DNA from: Scleroderma bovista
Lineage: Eukaryota > Basidiomycota > Agaricomycetes > Boletales > Sclerodermataceae
NCBI GenBank assembly: GCA_037178675.1
Contig: JAYMGJ010000216.1
Coordinates: 283,803-347,802 of the forward strand
Direction: 5' to 3'
DNA length: 64,000 nt
Shown: positions 33,849 through 44,443 of the stretch, one piece after another
How the letters are laid out: the number at the start of each line of letters is the position of its first letter
How positions within the stretch are numbered: position 1 is the stretch's first letter
The notes under the pieces: model-generated
Databases searched by the model: none
What the model was told of the DNA's origin: nothing
The model's input: only the letters and a program-made list of their open reading frames with translations
Made by a program: the position numbers and the translations under genes

Positions 33849-34130
33849 GTAATCAACACTATCACACCAACAGTATACAATATTGCCTAATCAATAGTCC
33901 ACATTTTTGGTAGTCAGCACAGTAATTTAGTTCTGCAATGTTTATCAATTTTTGGTCTCACCCAGTTTTGCAATGGTTGACAACTTTTTTGCTCAACAGG
34001 CCTGACCCAGTTTTGCAATACTTGTCAACTTTTTTTCTCAACAGGTCTGACCCAGTTCTGCAATGTATATACAATGTCAGCCAGTCCCAGTTTTGCAATG
34101 CTTGACAATTTTTTCCTCAAGAGGCCTGAC

Positions 34131-34769
34131 TGTTATGACCATGTCCAACTCTGGATCTTATCCAGTTACTCCAGTCGCATCGCAGCCCTACAGCTCAACT
34201 CTGGTTGCTTGTCATTTACTCTGGTCATGGTCACACAGATAACCTTCTGCTAACTATGACCCTTGGTCTAGCCTGCATCCAGTCCTTACCACACTTGCCC
34301 ATCTACCCTGTCTTGACATGAGTTCTCCGTGTACTTGATATATCTCCTACCTTGTATCATTTTCATTGGACCTAATTTATTTTCATTGGACCTGACTTTA
34401 TTTTCACTGGACCTGATCTAGTCCTAACTCCGGTCATCCCTTGTCTGCTATTAGGTTGTTTACTTGTCATCGTATGTACTCAACCCTAGTTTCTACTTAG
34501 TATAAGTACCCTCTAGTTTACCTTGTACATTTCAGTCTGAAATCAACCATAGTCTCTACTCCAGTTCTTGTCTGTCTCGGTCTCGGTCTCCAACTCCTCT
34601 TGACTGGAACCTATGCAAGGGATCAATGCTCATTATCCTTAGTCGTTGAATCCAAACGGTCACCAACTCCAGCCGGACTAATCCCTTGTCCAGCTCTCTG
34701 CTCTCTTCCTTTGTCCGTTTCCATCCGGACTTGACCGGACCTCTTACCGGAGTAGACCCAGACTTGACA
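34131..34769. mobile_element. Degenerate LTR-like sequence (TGTTATGACC...CTTGACA)
   Basis: Shares composition and words with the 32203-33848 family (CCAACTCTGG, GTTGTTTACTTGTCA followed by CGTATGTACTCA). No matching target-site duplication was found at the ends I chose, so the borders are uncertain. It is preceded by several CCCAGTTTTGCAATG direct repeats (33950-34110). Confidence 0.5.
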
Positions 34770-35216
34770 GTATTTCAGACTCACACTTGTGTGGGTTCAC
34801 TATCCCAATCTCATATGCAAACTAGTTTCTATCCCTTATGACCATGACTATGCATCAGGAAAAAAAAATACTTGGCAATATAGTACTATATAGCCTCTAT
34901 AGCACTCAAAGCTCCATCGACAAGTCCCCAATATAAAGGCAATATAGCACTGTACATGAAATCTATAGTACTCCATAGTGGCCATAGTCTGACATGTAAA
35001 TATATATCCACTGTAGCAAGGCTGCTATGGAGGCTACCAAGACTATATACTGTGATATAGAACCCTCAGCTTCTATCATGCCATTGGAATACTTCCATTG
35101 TCATTTGCTATCACATCAGTATAGCACAACATAGTTTCTATTTCTTAATCAGGCAATATGCAGTACAAAATGCAATATAATTCATTTCATGCTCGACACA
35201 AAGCTAGCTACATTAA
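34770..35216. other. AT-rich spacer before the DUF6532 gene
   Basis: Contains short repeated words (TATAGCACT, CAATATAG). No gene seen. Confidence 0.45.
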
Positions 35217-37067
35217 TCAATCCGACTCGTCCTCTGTCGTCGATCCCTCCTGGTGTTCCTTGATTGCGGCTGCAATAATTTGTGCCGACACCACATTCTG
35301 AGGCGCTGTGGTGAGTGCAGGTGCTCCTGAATGCACACTAGCTAGACAGTCAGTATCTGTAATTAATGCAGACTACATACTCACCGCCTGTCCTCATAAA
35401 TTCTTGCACAAATTCCCTTGAGCATGCCATACTCCTTCATGGCCTTGTCAAAGTCCTGCAGACACTTCAGGTGGGACTCATGTGCAGTACGGTAGTCGTG
35501 GACTGTAAAAGCAGTGTCCGCATGTGTGCCTGTTACCCACTCGTCTATGCAGCACTCGATCTATGCCATGACATCAGCAACAAACAACCCAGCAACAAAC
35601 ATTGCAAATAACACTTACTGCCATCAGCACCAATGCAAGAGCGGGCAGAGGGAACAGTTTGAACCACGTATGGTGCTTGATGCCTTCGTTGTTCTTATTT
35701 GCGAACCACATGGTATTGATGATCTTCTGTATGATTGGTGCCTTGAGAAAGCCACGACGCTCGTCTTGCAGGAGCGCCCTATGCTGTCCACAAAATATCA
35801 GTCGTTACAACCAGCATGCCATGCAGGACACCAAACCTTGAATGTAAAGCTTGCACCCTCTTTAAGTTCTTCTGCTAGGGCGCGATTCTTCTTGATCACC
35901 GATTTAGTTTGGCTGCTGTGGAAATTGAACATGACTTCGACTAGAGGGCGAACCTTGGCCTTGAGCTCACCGCGAACTTGCGAGCCATGGTTGGTGATCT
36001 ATATCAAATCATAATAGTATAATACTGAGATGACTGGTACGGCACTTACGAGTTTGGCGAGCTGGGGTGTCCGCACAAGGTTAACTCCTGTAGTCTGAAG
36101 TGCCTTGGCCCAAGATGCATTCAGAAGAGCCATCTCCTGTGTATGGTCAGGCATCGGACTCTCAGCACACAGGCGTGCCCGATAGTCTCCAATGGCCATG
36201 TTGACAAACTCTTGGGTAATGTCATCATAGTCCCTGGCATGCGGACGACCTTCGTGCTCAGTGAGCTTTTGCGCCTTGACGATGGTTGTCTCTGGACTGT
36301 CCTCTTCGATGGGTTCCCGTCGCCTCTTAGCACGAACATCACTGCTAGTATGCTCAATGAAGAACTTGTTTGCACGATGGATTGATGGTCTCACCGGTTC
36401 GTGGTGTCTGTCACAGTACCTTCGGAGCTTGCGTGTTCAACACGGCGGTTTTTCTTGTGTTGGACAGTTTGTCGTTCCGACAAAGGTTCGTGCATGGTTG
36501 GTCCTGCATCTTCACCGTCCAAGCCAAAGAAGTTTCCCTGTCCTGATGAGAATACTTTTTGACTACAATACTCCATAGTACTTACTTCATAGCTGGGGTC
36601 GGGAATGTTTCCACCCACCACCTTGGGAACTTTGCTCTTGCTGTACGTGAGGGGGCGTTGCCTAGGCACCTCACTAAGCCTAGTAGGAACAGGATGGCTA
36701 CTAAACTGAACATGATATTTTGTCAGTGCGGCACCCAACAAAAATGATGGGATGACCTACATGAGTGCCTTCTTCATCTTCGAGGTCATCTTCTTCGAGT
36801 TCATCGCTGTCTTCTTCATCTTCGTTCTCGCTCCCTTCCTCCATTAAGCAGCGGCGGCAGCGACGTTCATGGTCCTTCTGGGCCTTGGCATCACGGTGTT
36901 GGACCGTCTCTTCTCGTTCATCCACAGCCTGCCTCACTTTTTCCGATGGTCAGCGCACCCGACCACCAGGCACTTTTTTTTTTGAACATTGTCAGTCGCG
37001 ATCTGCGTTGTTGTTTGGCCGGACTAACCTCTATAGTTTTCTTTGTCTGCGTTGCGATAGAGACCAT
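35217..37067 (-). CDS. DUF6532-domain protein, divergent partner of a Plavaka transposase
   Basis: Multi-exon gene of the DUF6532 family, common beside transposons in agaricomycetes; molecular function unknown. Segments recognisable in order on the minus strand: start MVSIATQTKKTIE (37067), an acidic linker around 36750-36900 (Asp/Glu runs), a basic linker near 36440, then ITNHGSQVRGELKAKVRPLV. Next comes LLQDERRGFLKAPIIQKIIN, then HHTWFKLFPLPALALVLMA and IECCIDEWVTGTHADTAFT. The end is SAQIIAAAIKEHQEG with a TGA at 35217. Small introns (about 50 nt) separate them; exact borders of the first two exons are uncertain because of a run of A at 36960-36980. It starts about 350 bp from the oppositely oriented transposase gene, suggesting one two-gene element. 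Confidence 0.72.
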
Positions 37068-37412
37068 TGCTTGAGGCCTGCATGTGATTAGAGCTGGGAG
37101 CGTGTGGCTGGAACAAAGTTTGGGTTGGGTTGGGTTGGGACGATGAATGGCAGGACACAACTTACTTATAGCTGCTGTTTGCGCATGGCTTGTTTGTAGA
37201 TATCAACAAACGTTCATGACACGAATGTGTATCGCGACGTGGTCACGGGATAATCTGAAAAATAAAAAACGGATATTTGTCAACATTGCGTTGACATGAA
37301 GCCCCACCTATTGGTCTGCAGACTGCGTCTGATGGTCCAGTATATTGCAAATTGTCAAAGGGATCAATCAGTGTGATATTGGGAGACAACTGAATGACTG
37401 ACCTACCATACC

Positions 37413-40400
37413 ATGGCCCCCCACCGCTGCAACTATTGCTTGAAACCTATAGCCACAGAGGCTGGGATCAAGCGGCATATAGCGCAGTCGCCTGCATGTC
37501 ATGATCAATGGACGAAGCTCCTTGAACGGATGGAATTGACCGTATTGAAGGATGAAGATGATCAGCTTCCCGAGCACATGAACGACGACGCACCAGGCAA
37601 TCCATACGAGTTGATGAATGAATTTGATGCTATGGATGGTCCAGACAATGCTCTCGATGTTCCAGATGGGCACCTGGTTCACCTGTCTCATGTTGATGTT
37701 GATCCTGGGCCACCTGATCTCAGTGAGCCGCCATCCAAGCGTGCGCGAATGGAGGAGGACAATGGAGACCTACCCCATTGGCCAGCCTCTGGATGCTTCA
37801 CCGAACAATACTCAGGAGTCGCCGCTACAATACTGGGGAAGGAGAAGATGGTCTTCGAGTCTATGGAAGCCGCAGACCTTGAAAAGGGCAGGAGCGAATG
37901 GGCACCTTTCTGCGATGAAGACGAATGGGAACTTGCACAATATTTGATGAAAAACCTTGGGAAAACAAAGATCGATGAGCTTCTGAAGCTATTGCACGTA
38001 AGCGAATAAAGATTGACTCACTGACTCAACACTGAATGCAACCAACTTGTAGATGCGGAAGAGTGGCCTTTCATTCGATAACGCCCACTCCTTCCTCAAG
38101 CGTGTCAATTCTTTATATACCAGCCCAGCTTGGACATGTGAGATGATTGATGTTGAGGGAGACTTGGTGGGTGAGGATGGGGTCGTGAAGCGGGAGACGG
38201 TAGAACTATGGCGAAGGGATCCGGTTGAATGCGTGGAGGAGCTTATTGGGAACCCTGCCTTGCAAGATATGATGGTGTATGTCCCAGAGCGTGCATATAC
38301 AGATGCGAAGGGAGAGAGTCGGATCTATGATGAGATTATGGACCAGTGACTGGTGGTGGGAGACCCAAGTAAGTACTTACCATCGATTCCGAAAGATGTG
38401 AATGCGACTAACGTGATGGTGATGTACAGGGAAAGTTGCCAGAGGGTGCAGTGGTGGCGCCGGTGATCTTGTCGTCTGATAAGACAGCGCTGTCTGTGTT
38501 CAGTGGGGACAAAAAGGCATGGCCCGTATACCTAACCATTGGGAATATCTCGAAGGACGTCAGAAGACAAGTGTCAGCACACACAACGATTCTTATTGGC
38601 TACTTACCTGTGTCCAAACTGGAGTGTTTCCATAAGAAAACATGCTCGGTCGCAGGATATCGTCTATTCCATTATGCGATGTCTTTGCTGTTGCATCCGC
38701 TGGTCGATGCTGGTCAGAAAGGAAGGGCTATGGTGTGCGCTGACGGATTTGTGCAACGAATTCATCTGATTCTGGCTGCATATGTTGCCAACTTTCCTGA
38801 GCAGTGTCTTGTGGGCTGCAACAAGGAGAGCCGTTGCCCTCGCTGTCTTGTGAAAACAAAAAATCGTGGAGACCTTGATGAATGCTCATGCCGCAGTACA
38901 GTTGACACGTTGAAGACCTTGAGGCAGATGCGAAGAAACAAACGATCGAGTAAGTTTGATAAAGAAGGTTTGCACGAAGTCTTCGAACCCTTTTGGAAGG
39001 ACCTTCCCTTCACCGACATCTTCGCCTGCATCACTCCCGATATCCTCCATCAGCTCCATAAGGGTATATTCCACGACCATCTCATGCAGTGGTGCCTAAG
39101 TGTGCTCGGCGAAAAGGAGATGGATACCCGCTTTCAGGCCGTAACTCAATACCCTGGCCTTCGCCACTTCAAGAAAGGGATTTCCGCAGTCTCCCAATGG
39201 ACAGGCAGAGAGCACAAGGAGATGGAGAGGGTTTTTATAGGTCTCCTGTCCGGTGCGGCCGAAGAAACTGTCCTCATAATGGCCCACTCACGTCTTGATT
39301 TCATCTACTACTGTCAAGACCGGTTCTCCTCAACGATCTTACTAGGAGGTCCAGAGGTGCAGGGAACTAATGAGGAGGTAAGTCCAGACACTAGTAGGTG
39401 CTAGTTAGTGCGGAGAGTCAAGTCCGGGTCAAACAAACGAAGTCCGGGCACTAGAGAAGCACAGGGAGTAAGTCCAGGTTTTTGCGGAGTAAGTCCGGAC
39501 CGCGGGAAAGTGGTCCGGAGTTGAGCGCAGCTTGTCCGGAGCGAAGGACATCCCAGAGGTGGGATAAGTCCTGAGAGGTCTAGCGTCGAGTCTGGGACAG
39601 AGGTGGCTTTTGCCCTCGTGCAAGTAGGAGACTTGCTAGGATCGGACATAGGACCAAGGGGACGAGATAGGACGGAGGCCGGAGTTGGCCGGAGTTCAGG
39701 AGTTCAGATGAACAGATGGATTTAGGAGAGCATGGTGGGTAGTACAGAGTGGGGAGTATCTTAGTCGAGATTTGATCTAAGGACTACTAGGCCGGAGTAC
39801 GGTAGTTTATATAGTAATGAAACTAAGGTGAGTATATACGGTGACAAGTAAACACCTTAATGTCGAGACAAGGGATGGAGCAAAAGCAGACAGGAAAATA
39901 AACCAGGTACAAGAAAATAAAGCAGGGACAGGAAAATAAACCGGAGCGGAAGCAGACACGGGGAACTAGAGTTACAGGGACGACGGAGGAAAAGCAGGGA
40001 CAAGGGAACTAGGTCGGAAGAGGACAGGTAAGGGTCAGAGGTGGACTTAACTAATGTTAAGTCCGGACCGATGTCCAGGACCGGAGGAAGTGGGACCGGA
40101 GGAAGTGCACGAGCGGAGGGAGTGCACAGGTGGAGGAAGGGCGGAGTAGCCGGAGGAAGGTCCGGAGTTGGACATGGAAATGTCCTAAGCCTTTGGTGGA
40201 CCTGACAGAGGAAGTGGAGCAGGAGCAGGAGCAGAACTGAGCCGGAGTTGGATGTACCAGCCGGAGTTGGGCTACGTCGCAGACAAGGCTAAGGGAGTGG
40301 CCGGACTGAAACCGGAGTAGCGACTAGTGGTAGGTACAGGTCCAACATGGAGGAGTTAGACCGCGGATCTGTTTGTAGGAAGACAGGGGTTAGTCCTGAG

Positions 40401-40798
40401 GCAGAGATGGACGTAGTGACCGGAGTTGAGCTGGAGTGCAGCTATAGGGCTGGAAATGGCCGGACTAGATCTGGAGTTGCATCTATGCCTAAGGAGAGGT
40501 CAGGCGGGCCATGGTTAGACCGGAGTTGCGACTGGAAAAGTATGGATATGACAACTACGCACAGTTCCAGCAACACACAGACAAGACGCTCACAGCTATG
40601 CAGGACAGCCTTTGCCTCTTCCACACACATAAAGACATCCTCGTGGAGCTCGGAATACACGAACATTTCAGCGTTCCCAAGATTCACTCCCTTGTCCACT
40701 ACGTCTCTTCCATCCGAGCCCTTGGCAGTGCTGATGGATACAACTCAGAATACCCTGAACGGTTACACATCGACTATGCTAAGGACACCTACCGCTGT
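37413..40798 (+). pseudogene. Plavaka-type transposase, disrupted
   Basis: N terminus is a C2H2 zinc finger (HRCNYCLKPIATEAGIKRHI), then an acidic linker; exon 2 starts at 38053 (MRKSGLSFDNAHSFLKRVN). Core motifs of Plavaka transposases follow: VVAPVILSSDKTALSVFSGD, GCNKESRCPRCLV, DITPDILHQLHKG-type segment as ITPDILHQLHKGIFHDHL. Two lesions are visible. Near 38342 the usual TxDWWWETQ segment is out of frame, consistent with a 2-nt loss. At 39311 the frame (LDFIYY) is interrupted by a solo LTR and resumes at 40559 (AQFQQHTDKTLTAMQD to HIDYAKDTYR). It ends at 40795 against a gypsy LTR; the remaining C terminus is not in the window. Plavaka belongs to the CMC DNA-transposon group. Confidence 0.82.
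39312..40553 (+). mobile_element. Solo LTR inserted in the Plavaka transposase, TSD ACTAC
   Basis: A 1242-bp element starts TGTCAAGACCGG and ends GGATATGACA. ACTAC is duplicated at 39307-39311 and 40554-40558. Its inverted relative is at 32203-33848. Excision in silico of element plus one ACTAC rejoins the transposase frame (LDFIYY to AQFQQHTD). Confidence 0.88.
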
Positions 40799-41573
40799 GA
40801 GTCAAAGTGTGGATTTGGGTCGGAGTAATAACCCAAACACAACACCAACAAAGGACTACGAAAAAGTGCGAGTGGTGGTTTACCTCCGCGGTGTCCAGAG
40901 AGGATGTGCTGAGGAGGGGGGAAGGGGATCTACACCAACAGGGTGATGCAGATGGTGATGCAGGATACTCCTGGGGTACAGGAGTAATAGAAGACGAAGG
41001 GGATAGGGGTCTGGACTCTTCCTAAAGCCTAGGAAGTGTCAAAGGGGGGATTGGGTAGACTGAGACTGAAACAGCGATACTACACCTAGAGATTGGTGCA
41101 GCAAAGGGGCAGGGATGCCTCTGATGTCCAGAGGCAAGGAAGATTGACTGGTATGAAGCCTAGACTCCGCTTGAGCCTAGTATAAAGAATAGATCTTGAA
41201 TAACTTGGATAAACTTGACAATATTGAGCCTTTAGACCTTCACTGAAGCCTACAAGGACTCAAAGACTGAAGGGATACTGATTGAGAGAGTCTGAGAGAG
41301 GGATAATTTCGTGCAATTGGGTCTTTTCACTGGGCTGAGCCCAGGGGTTTAAATACATGGGGGGGACACAGCATTAAAGTACAAAAAGAGAAGGGAGTAA
41401 GCAGAATTTGTCAAGGATTGGTAAGGGATTGGTAAGAGCTTTGTAAGGGGTTTGTAAGCGATCAGTAAGCAAGGGATAAGCAGGAATGAGTAAGCATAGG
41501 AAGCATGAATAAGCTGCTGAGTAAAGGAATGAGTAAGCTGCATGACAAGATTGATTGGTAAGGGAGTGAGTCA
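40796..41573 (-). repeat. Gypsy 1 left (3') LTR
   Basis: A 778-bp LTR, nearly identical to 53623-54400. It abuts the Plavaka transposase at 40795. The adjoining 41574-42070 is internal sequence, also shared with 54401-54900. Confidence 0.75.
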
Positions 41574-42207
41574 TCAGCTGAGTAATATACCAAAAATGCG
41601 AAAGGGATAGAGTAATACTGATGACAAGAGAGCATCAGTAAGCAAGGGATGAGTCACTGCACAGCAGAAGGAGTCATTGATGCACAGCCTAAGAAGTTTG
41701 ATGAGGGGCTGTGTACCATCAGGAATTTGATGGGACAACAATGGGGAAGATCTGAGATAAACAGGGGGATTGATCCGAGACAAAACAGCCACAAGAAGGG
41801 TACCAGGGGTCCAGAGGTCTTTTGGGGGGTCAGCATACACTAAGGTATAGTGCATGTGTTCTAGCGCCGCTGAAGCACAACCATGGGCTCCCTTGACGAG
41901 CTCTCTTCTGGGAAAGAATGAGAGAGGGTTCTTCTTCCTAATAGCACTATAAAGTGGGGGAATAACTGTCATGGTGCTGGGGGACGTCGTCTGAAAGTAG
42001 GGAAGCAGATAGAGTATTGAATTCGACGCATCCAGGGAAGTGAGACGAATGACAGAGGAAGATGGACATGGCAAGTATCTGGGAGGAAGGGACCATAGGC
42101 TGAGGGCTCATGGGACACAGAGACGACCAGAGAAGACTTCTCAAGCTTGACAATAGACCTAAGATGACCAAAGTACGTCCTTGACGCAGGACTGACGAGG
42201 AGAACGC

Positions 42208-43814
42208 TGAAAAGATAACAATGTGTTTGGGTGGCTGCTCCCTCAGATGAGGTGCATTCGACCCAGGGACTTCTGGAGGTCTGGCAAGGCTCCCAGGGAC
42301 TAAGGAGACTAAGAAACTAGAGAGTGGAAGGGTGGTTCAGTCACTCCAAGACTGAGCTCAAAGATATACACTGAAGAGAAGGATTTTTTTTGCTTAGTAA
42401 GCTAAGTACAAGCCTACATAGCTAAGGTAAGAGTCCAGTATCAGTACTACCAATCTACACACCCAGAGACAGGACTGTCTCTACACCTCCCAGGCACTTG
42501 AAACACTGACTGTCCCCAGTCAGGCACTCACCAACCACACCAAACCACAACCAAAGACCCACTAAACCTTCCAAAACACCAAACAGTCCATCAAAAACGC
42601 ACAGACTCACATAACCCTGGGAACACGAACACTCCGCACGTCATCAGAGTGGTCCCCAGACCTAAGGACTGCAAGAGGTTGACTAACAAGGATGGGGAAT
42701 GGCAGGAGAAGCAGTCCTGAGGCAGGAGGATAGGAGAGAGCACCTAAAAAAGGCAAAAAGCGGAGGGGGAGGAGGACAAGGGCGAAGAATTGGAGATATC
42801 TCCGGAACGGCTGGGGCGATTGGGGCGATCAAGGTGGCGTTAGAAAGCCATCATCGAGTAGTACTTGGCCCTAGAAGCGATAAGGCACCAGCGCAGAAAC
42901 CGTCGACATAGATGCGGATCATTCTCCCTCCTCTCTGGACTCCAAAATGCGAATATCTCCGGAACGGCAAGGGAAACGCGCGACGTAAAAACGTATACGA
43001 AATCGACGAGATCGAGAGAACTAGAGACTAAAAGGACGAAAGGGCCGGTCGAGAAACAGAGGCAGAATGGACGAATCTCAGAAAGAGGGGGGGAGGAGGA
43101 GAAGCGCAGCATAGCGAGGGAACGGCTGGACGGATGGACGCGGCGTGATAGGATGGTGTTGCCATAGTACAGAGGGGTTAGGACACGAAAGGACGAAGCA
43201 GGACGAGCCTTAGATCCCGAGATATCGACCTATCAGTCCCAAACTCCACCCAAATGCGAAAATGCGAATATCTCCGCAACCGCTGACCCAATCGCGATGA
43301 CCCAGGCACCGTTCGAAAGCCCTCGACGAGTAGATCTTGATTCCAGAAAAGCGAAAGATCCGGCGCAAAGGGGAGCGAGATATGCGCCAAACTCGAGGGG
43401 GGCAGGAGGAGAAGATGCTGAAAACTCAGGGAAAAAGATGGGAAACTGCAAAGGAGTGACTGTGGTTGGTTAAGGAGGATCTAGAAAGAGGATAGGGAGT
43501 GCCAAGACACAGAAATCCCTCGCGGTGGGCTCCAGTTGAAAAGATAACAATGTGTTTGGGTGGCTGCTCCCTCAGATGAGGTGCATTCGACCCAGGGACT
43601 TCTGGAGGTCTGGCAAGGCTCCCAGGGACTAAGGAGACTAAGAAACTAGAGAGTGGAAGGGTGGTTCAGTCACTCCAAGACTGAGCTCAAAGATATACAC
43701 TGAAGAGAAGGATTTTTTTTGCTTAGTAAGCTAAGTACAAGCCTACATAGCTAAGGTAAGAGTCCAGTATCAGTACTACCAATCTACACACCCAGAGACA
43801 GGACTGTCTCTACA
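42208..43814 (-). mobile_element. Short non-autonomous LTR element (TRIM-like) with matching 278-bp LTRs
   Basis: Direct repeats 42208-42485 and 43537-43814 (TGAAAAGATAAC...TCTCTACA) look identical by eye and have equal length. ACGC is duplicated at 42204-42207 and 43815-43818. The internal 1051 bp has no retroviral-type coding region. A TGGAGCCCACCGCGAGGG primer-binding-like site on the minus strand (43517-43534) nearly equals that of gypsy 1, and a CCTCCCAGG (purine-rich on the minus strand) abuts the other LTR. Internal sequence repeats a GAATATCTCCGGAACGGC-like block three times (near 42790, 42950, 43265). Confidence 0.82.
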
Positions 43815-44443
43815 ACGCACTGACCAAGAATGAGAGGGACTGAGGGAGCAGGTGGGAAGATATGTGCCAGGCAGTGCACGGGAACTCTGGGAGAGGCTGT
43901 CCTAAGAGCAGGACATAGTGGAGATCTGCAGCAATAGCGGAGAAATGATCCAGAGAAAATACGGACTCCATAGTGAGCGATGAAGCGAACATCTGGAGTG
44001 CGGGGGGAATATCTCCGTGGGAAATGAACGGATTTGTGTCGGAACTTGACAGGCAGATAGACCACGCTCTAGGCTCTCTGACAGTATAGTCATGTGCCTG
44101 ATAGCTTCAGAAATGATGGAGCTATTCAAAATATCAGAATGCCGGCACTGGGCGCCTAAAAATGACATTTGGGTGCTAAAAATCATTTCTTCTCTTTCTC
44201 CTTCATTTCTCCATCAATTCTTCGGCTTCTTTGATCGTTCTGGTATGGGAGTTGGACTGCAGATGTGTGCATTCCTTTCTCATACCACAATTGACGTTAT
44301 TCCTTCAGTTTCTTCTGCTTCTTGGCGGTTCTCGTGCGATAGATGACTGTCTGCATTGGCATTCATCTCTCGCATCAGGATAGTCGTCTTGTGCAATAGA
44401 TGGCTATGATGAGGGTCCGTTGTGCTTATCCTTCGCATAAGGA

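Larger units (their letters stand above)
28656..33925. repeat. Long satellite-like array (TAATCAACACTAC / AGTCCGCATTTTTGG units), interrupted by mobile elements
   Basis: Blocks at 28656-28873, 29596-30150, 31440-32202 and 33849-33925 are built from alternating words GGTAATCAACACTACAC, TTGGCTAATCAATAGTCC, GCATTTTTGG and ACACAACATTAGGTAATC. The composite period is roughly 115-135 bp. The blocks are separated by a MITE (28874-29595) and solo LTRs (30404-31032, 32203-33848); 31033-31439 is unrelated sequence. No coding content. Confidence 0.8.
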
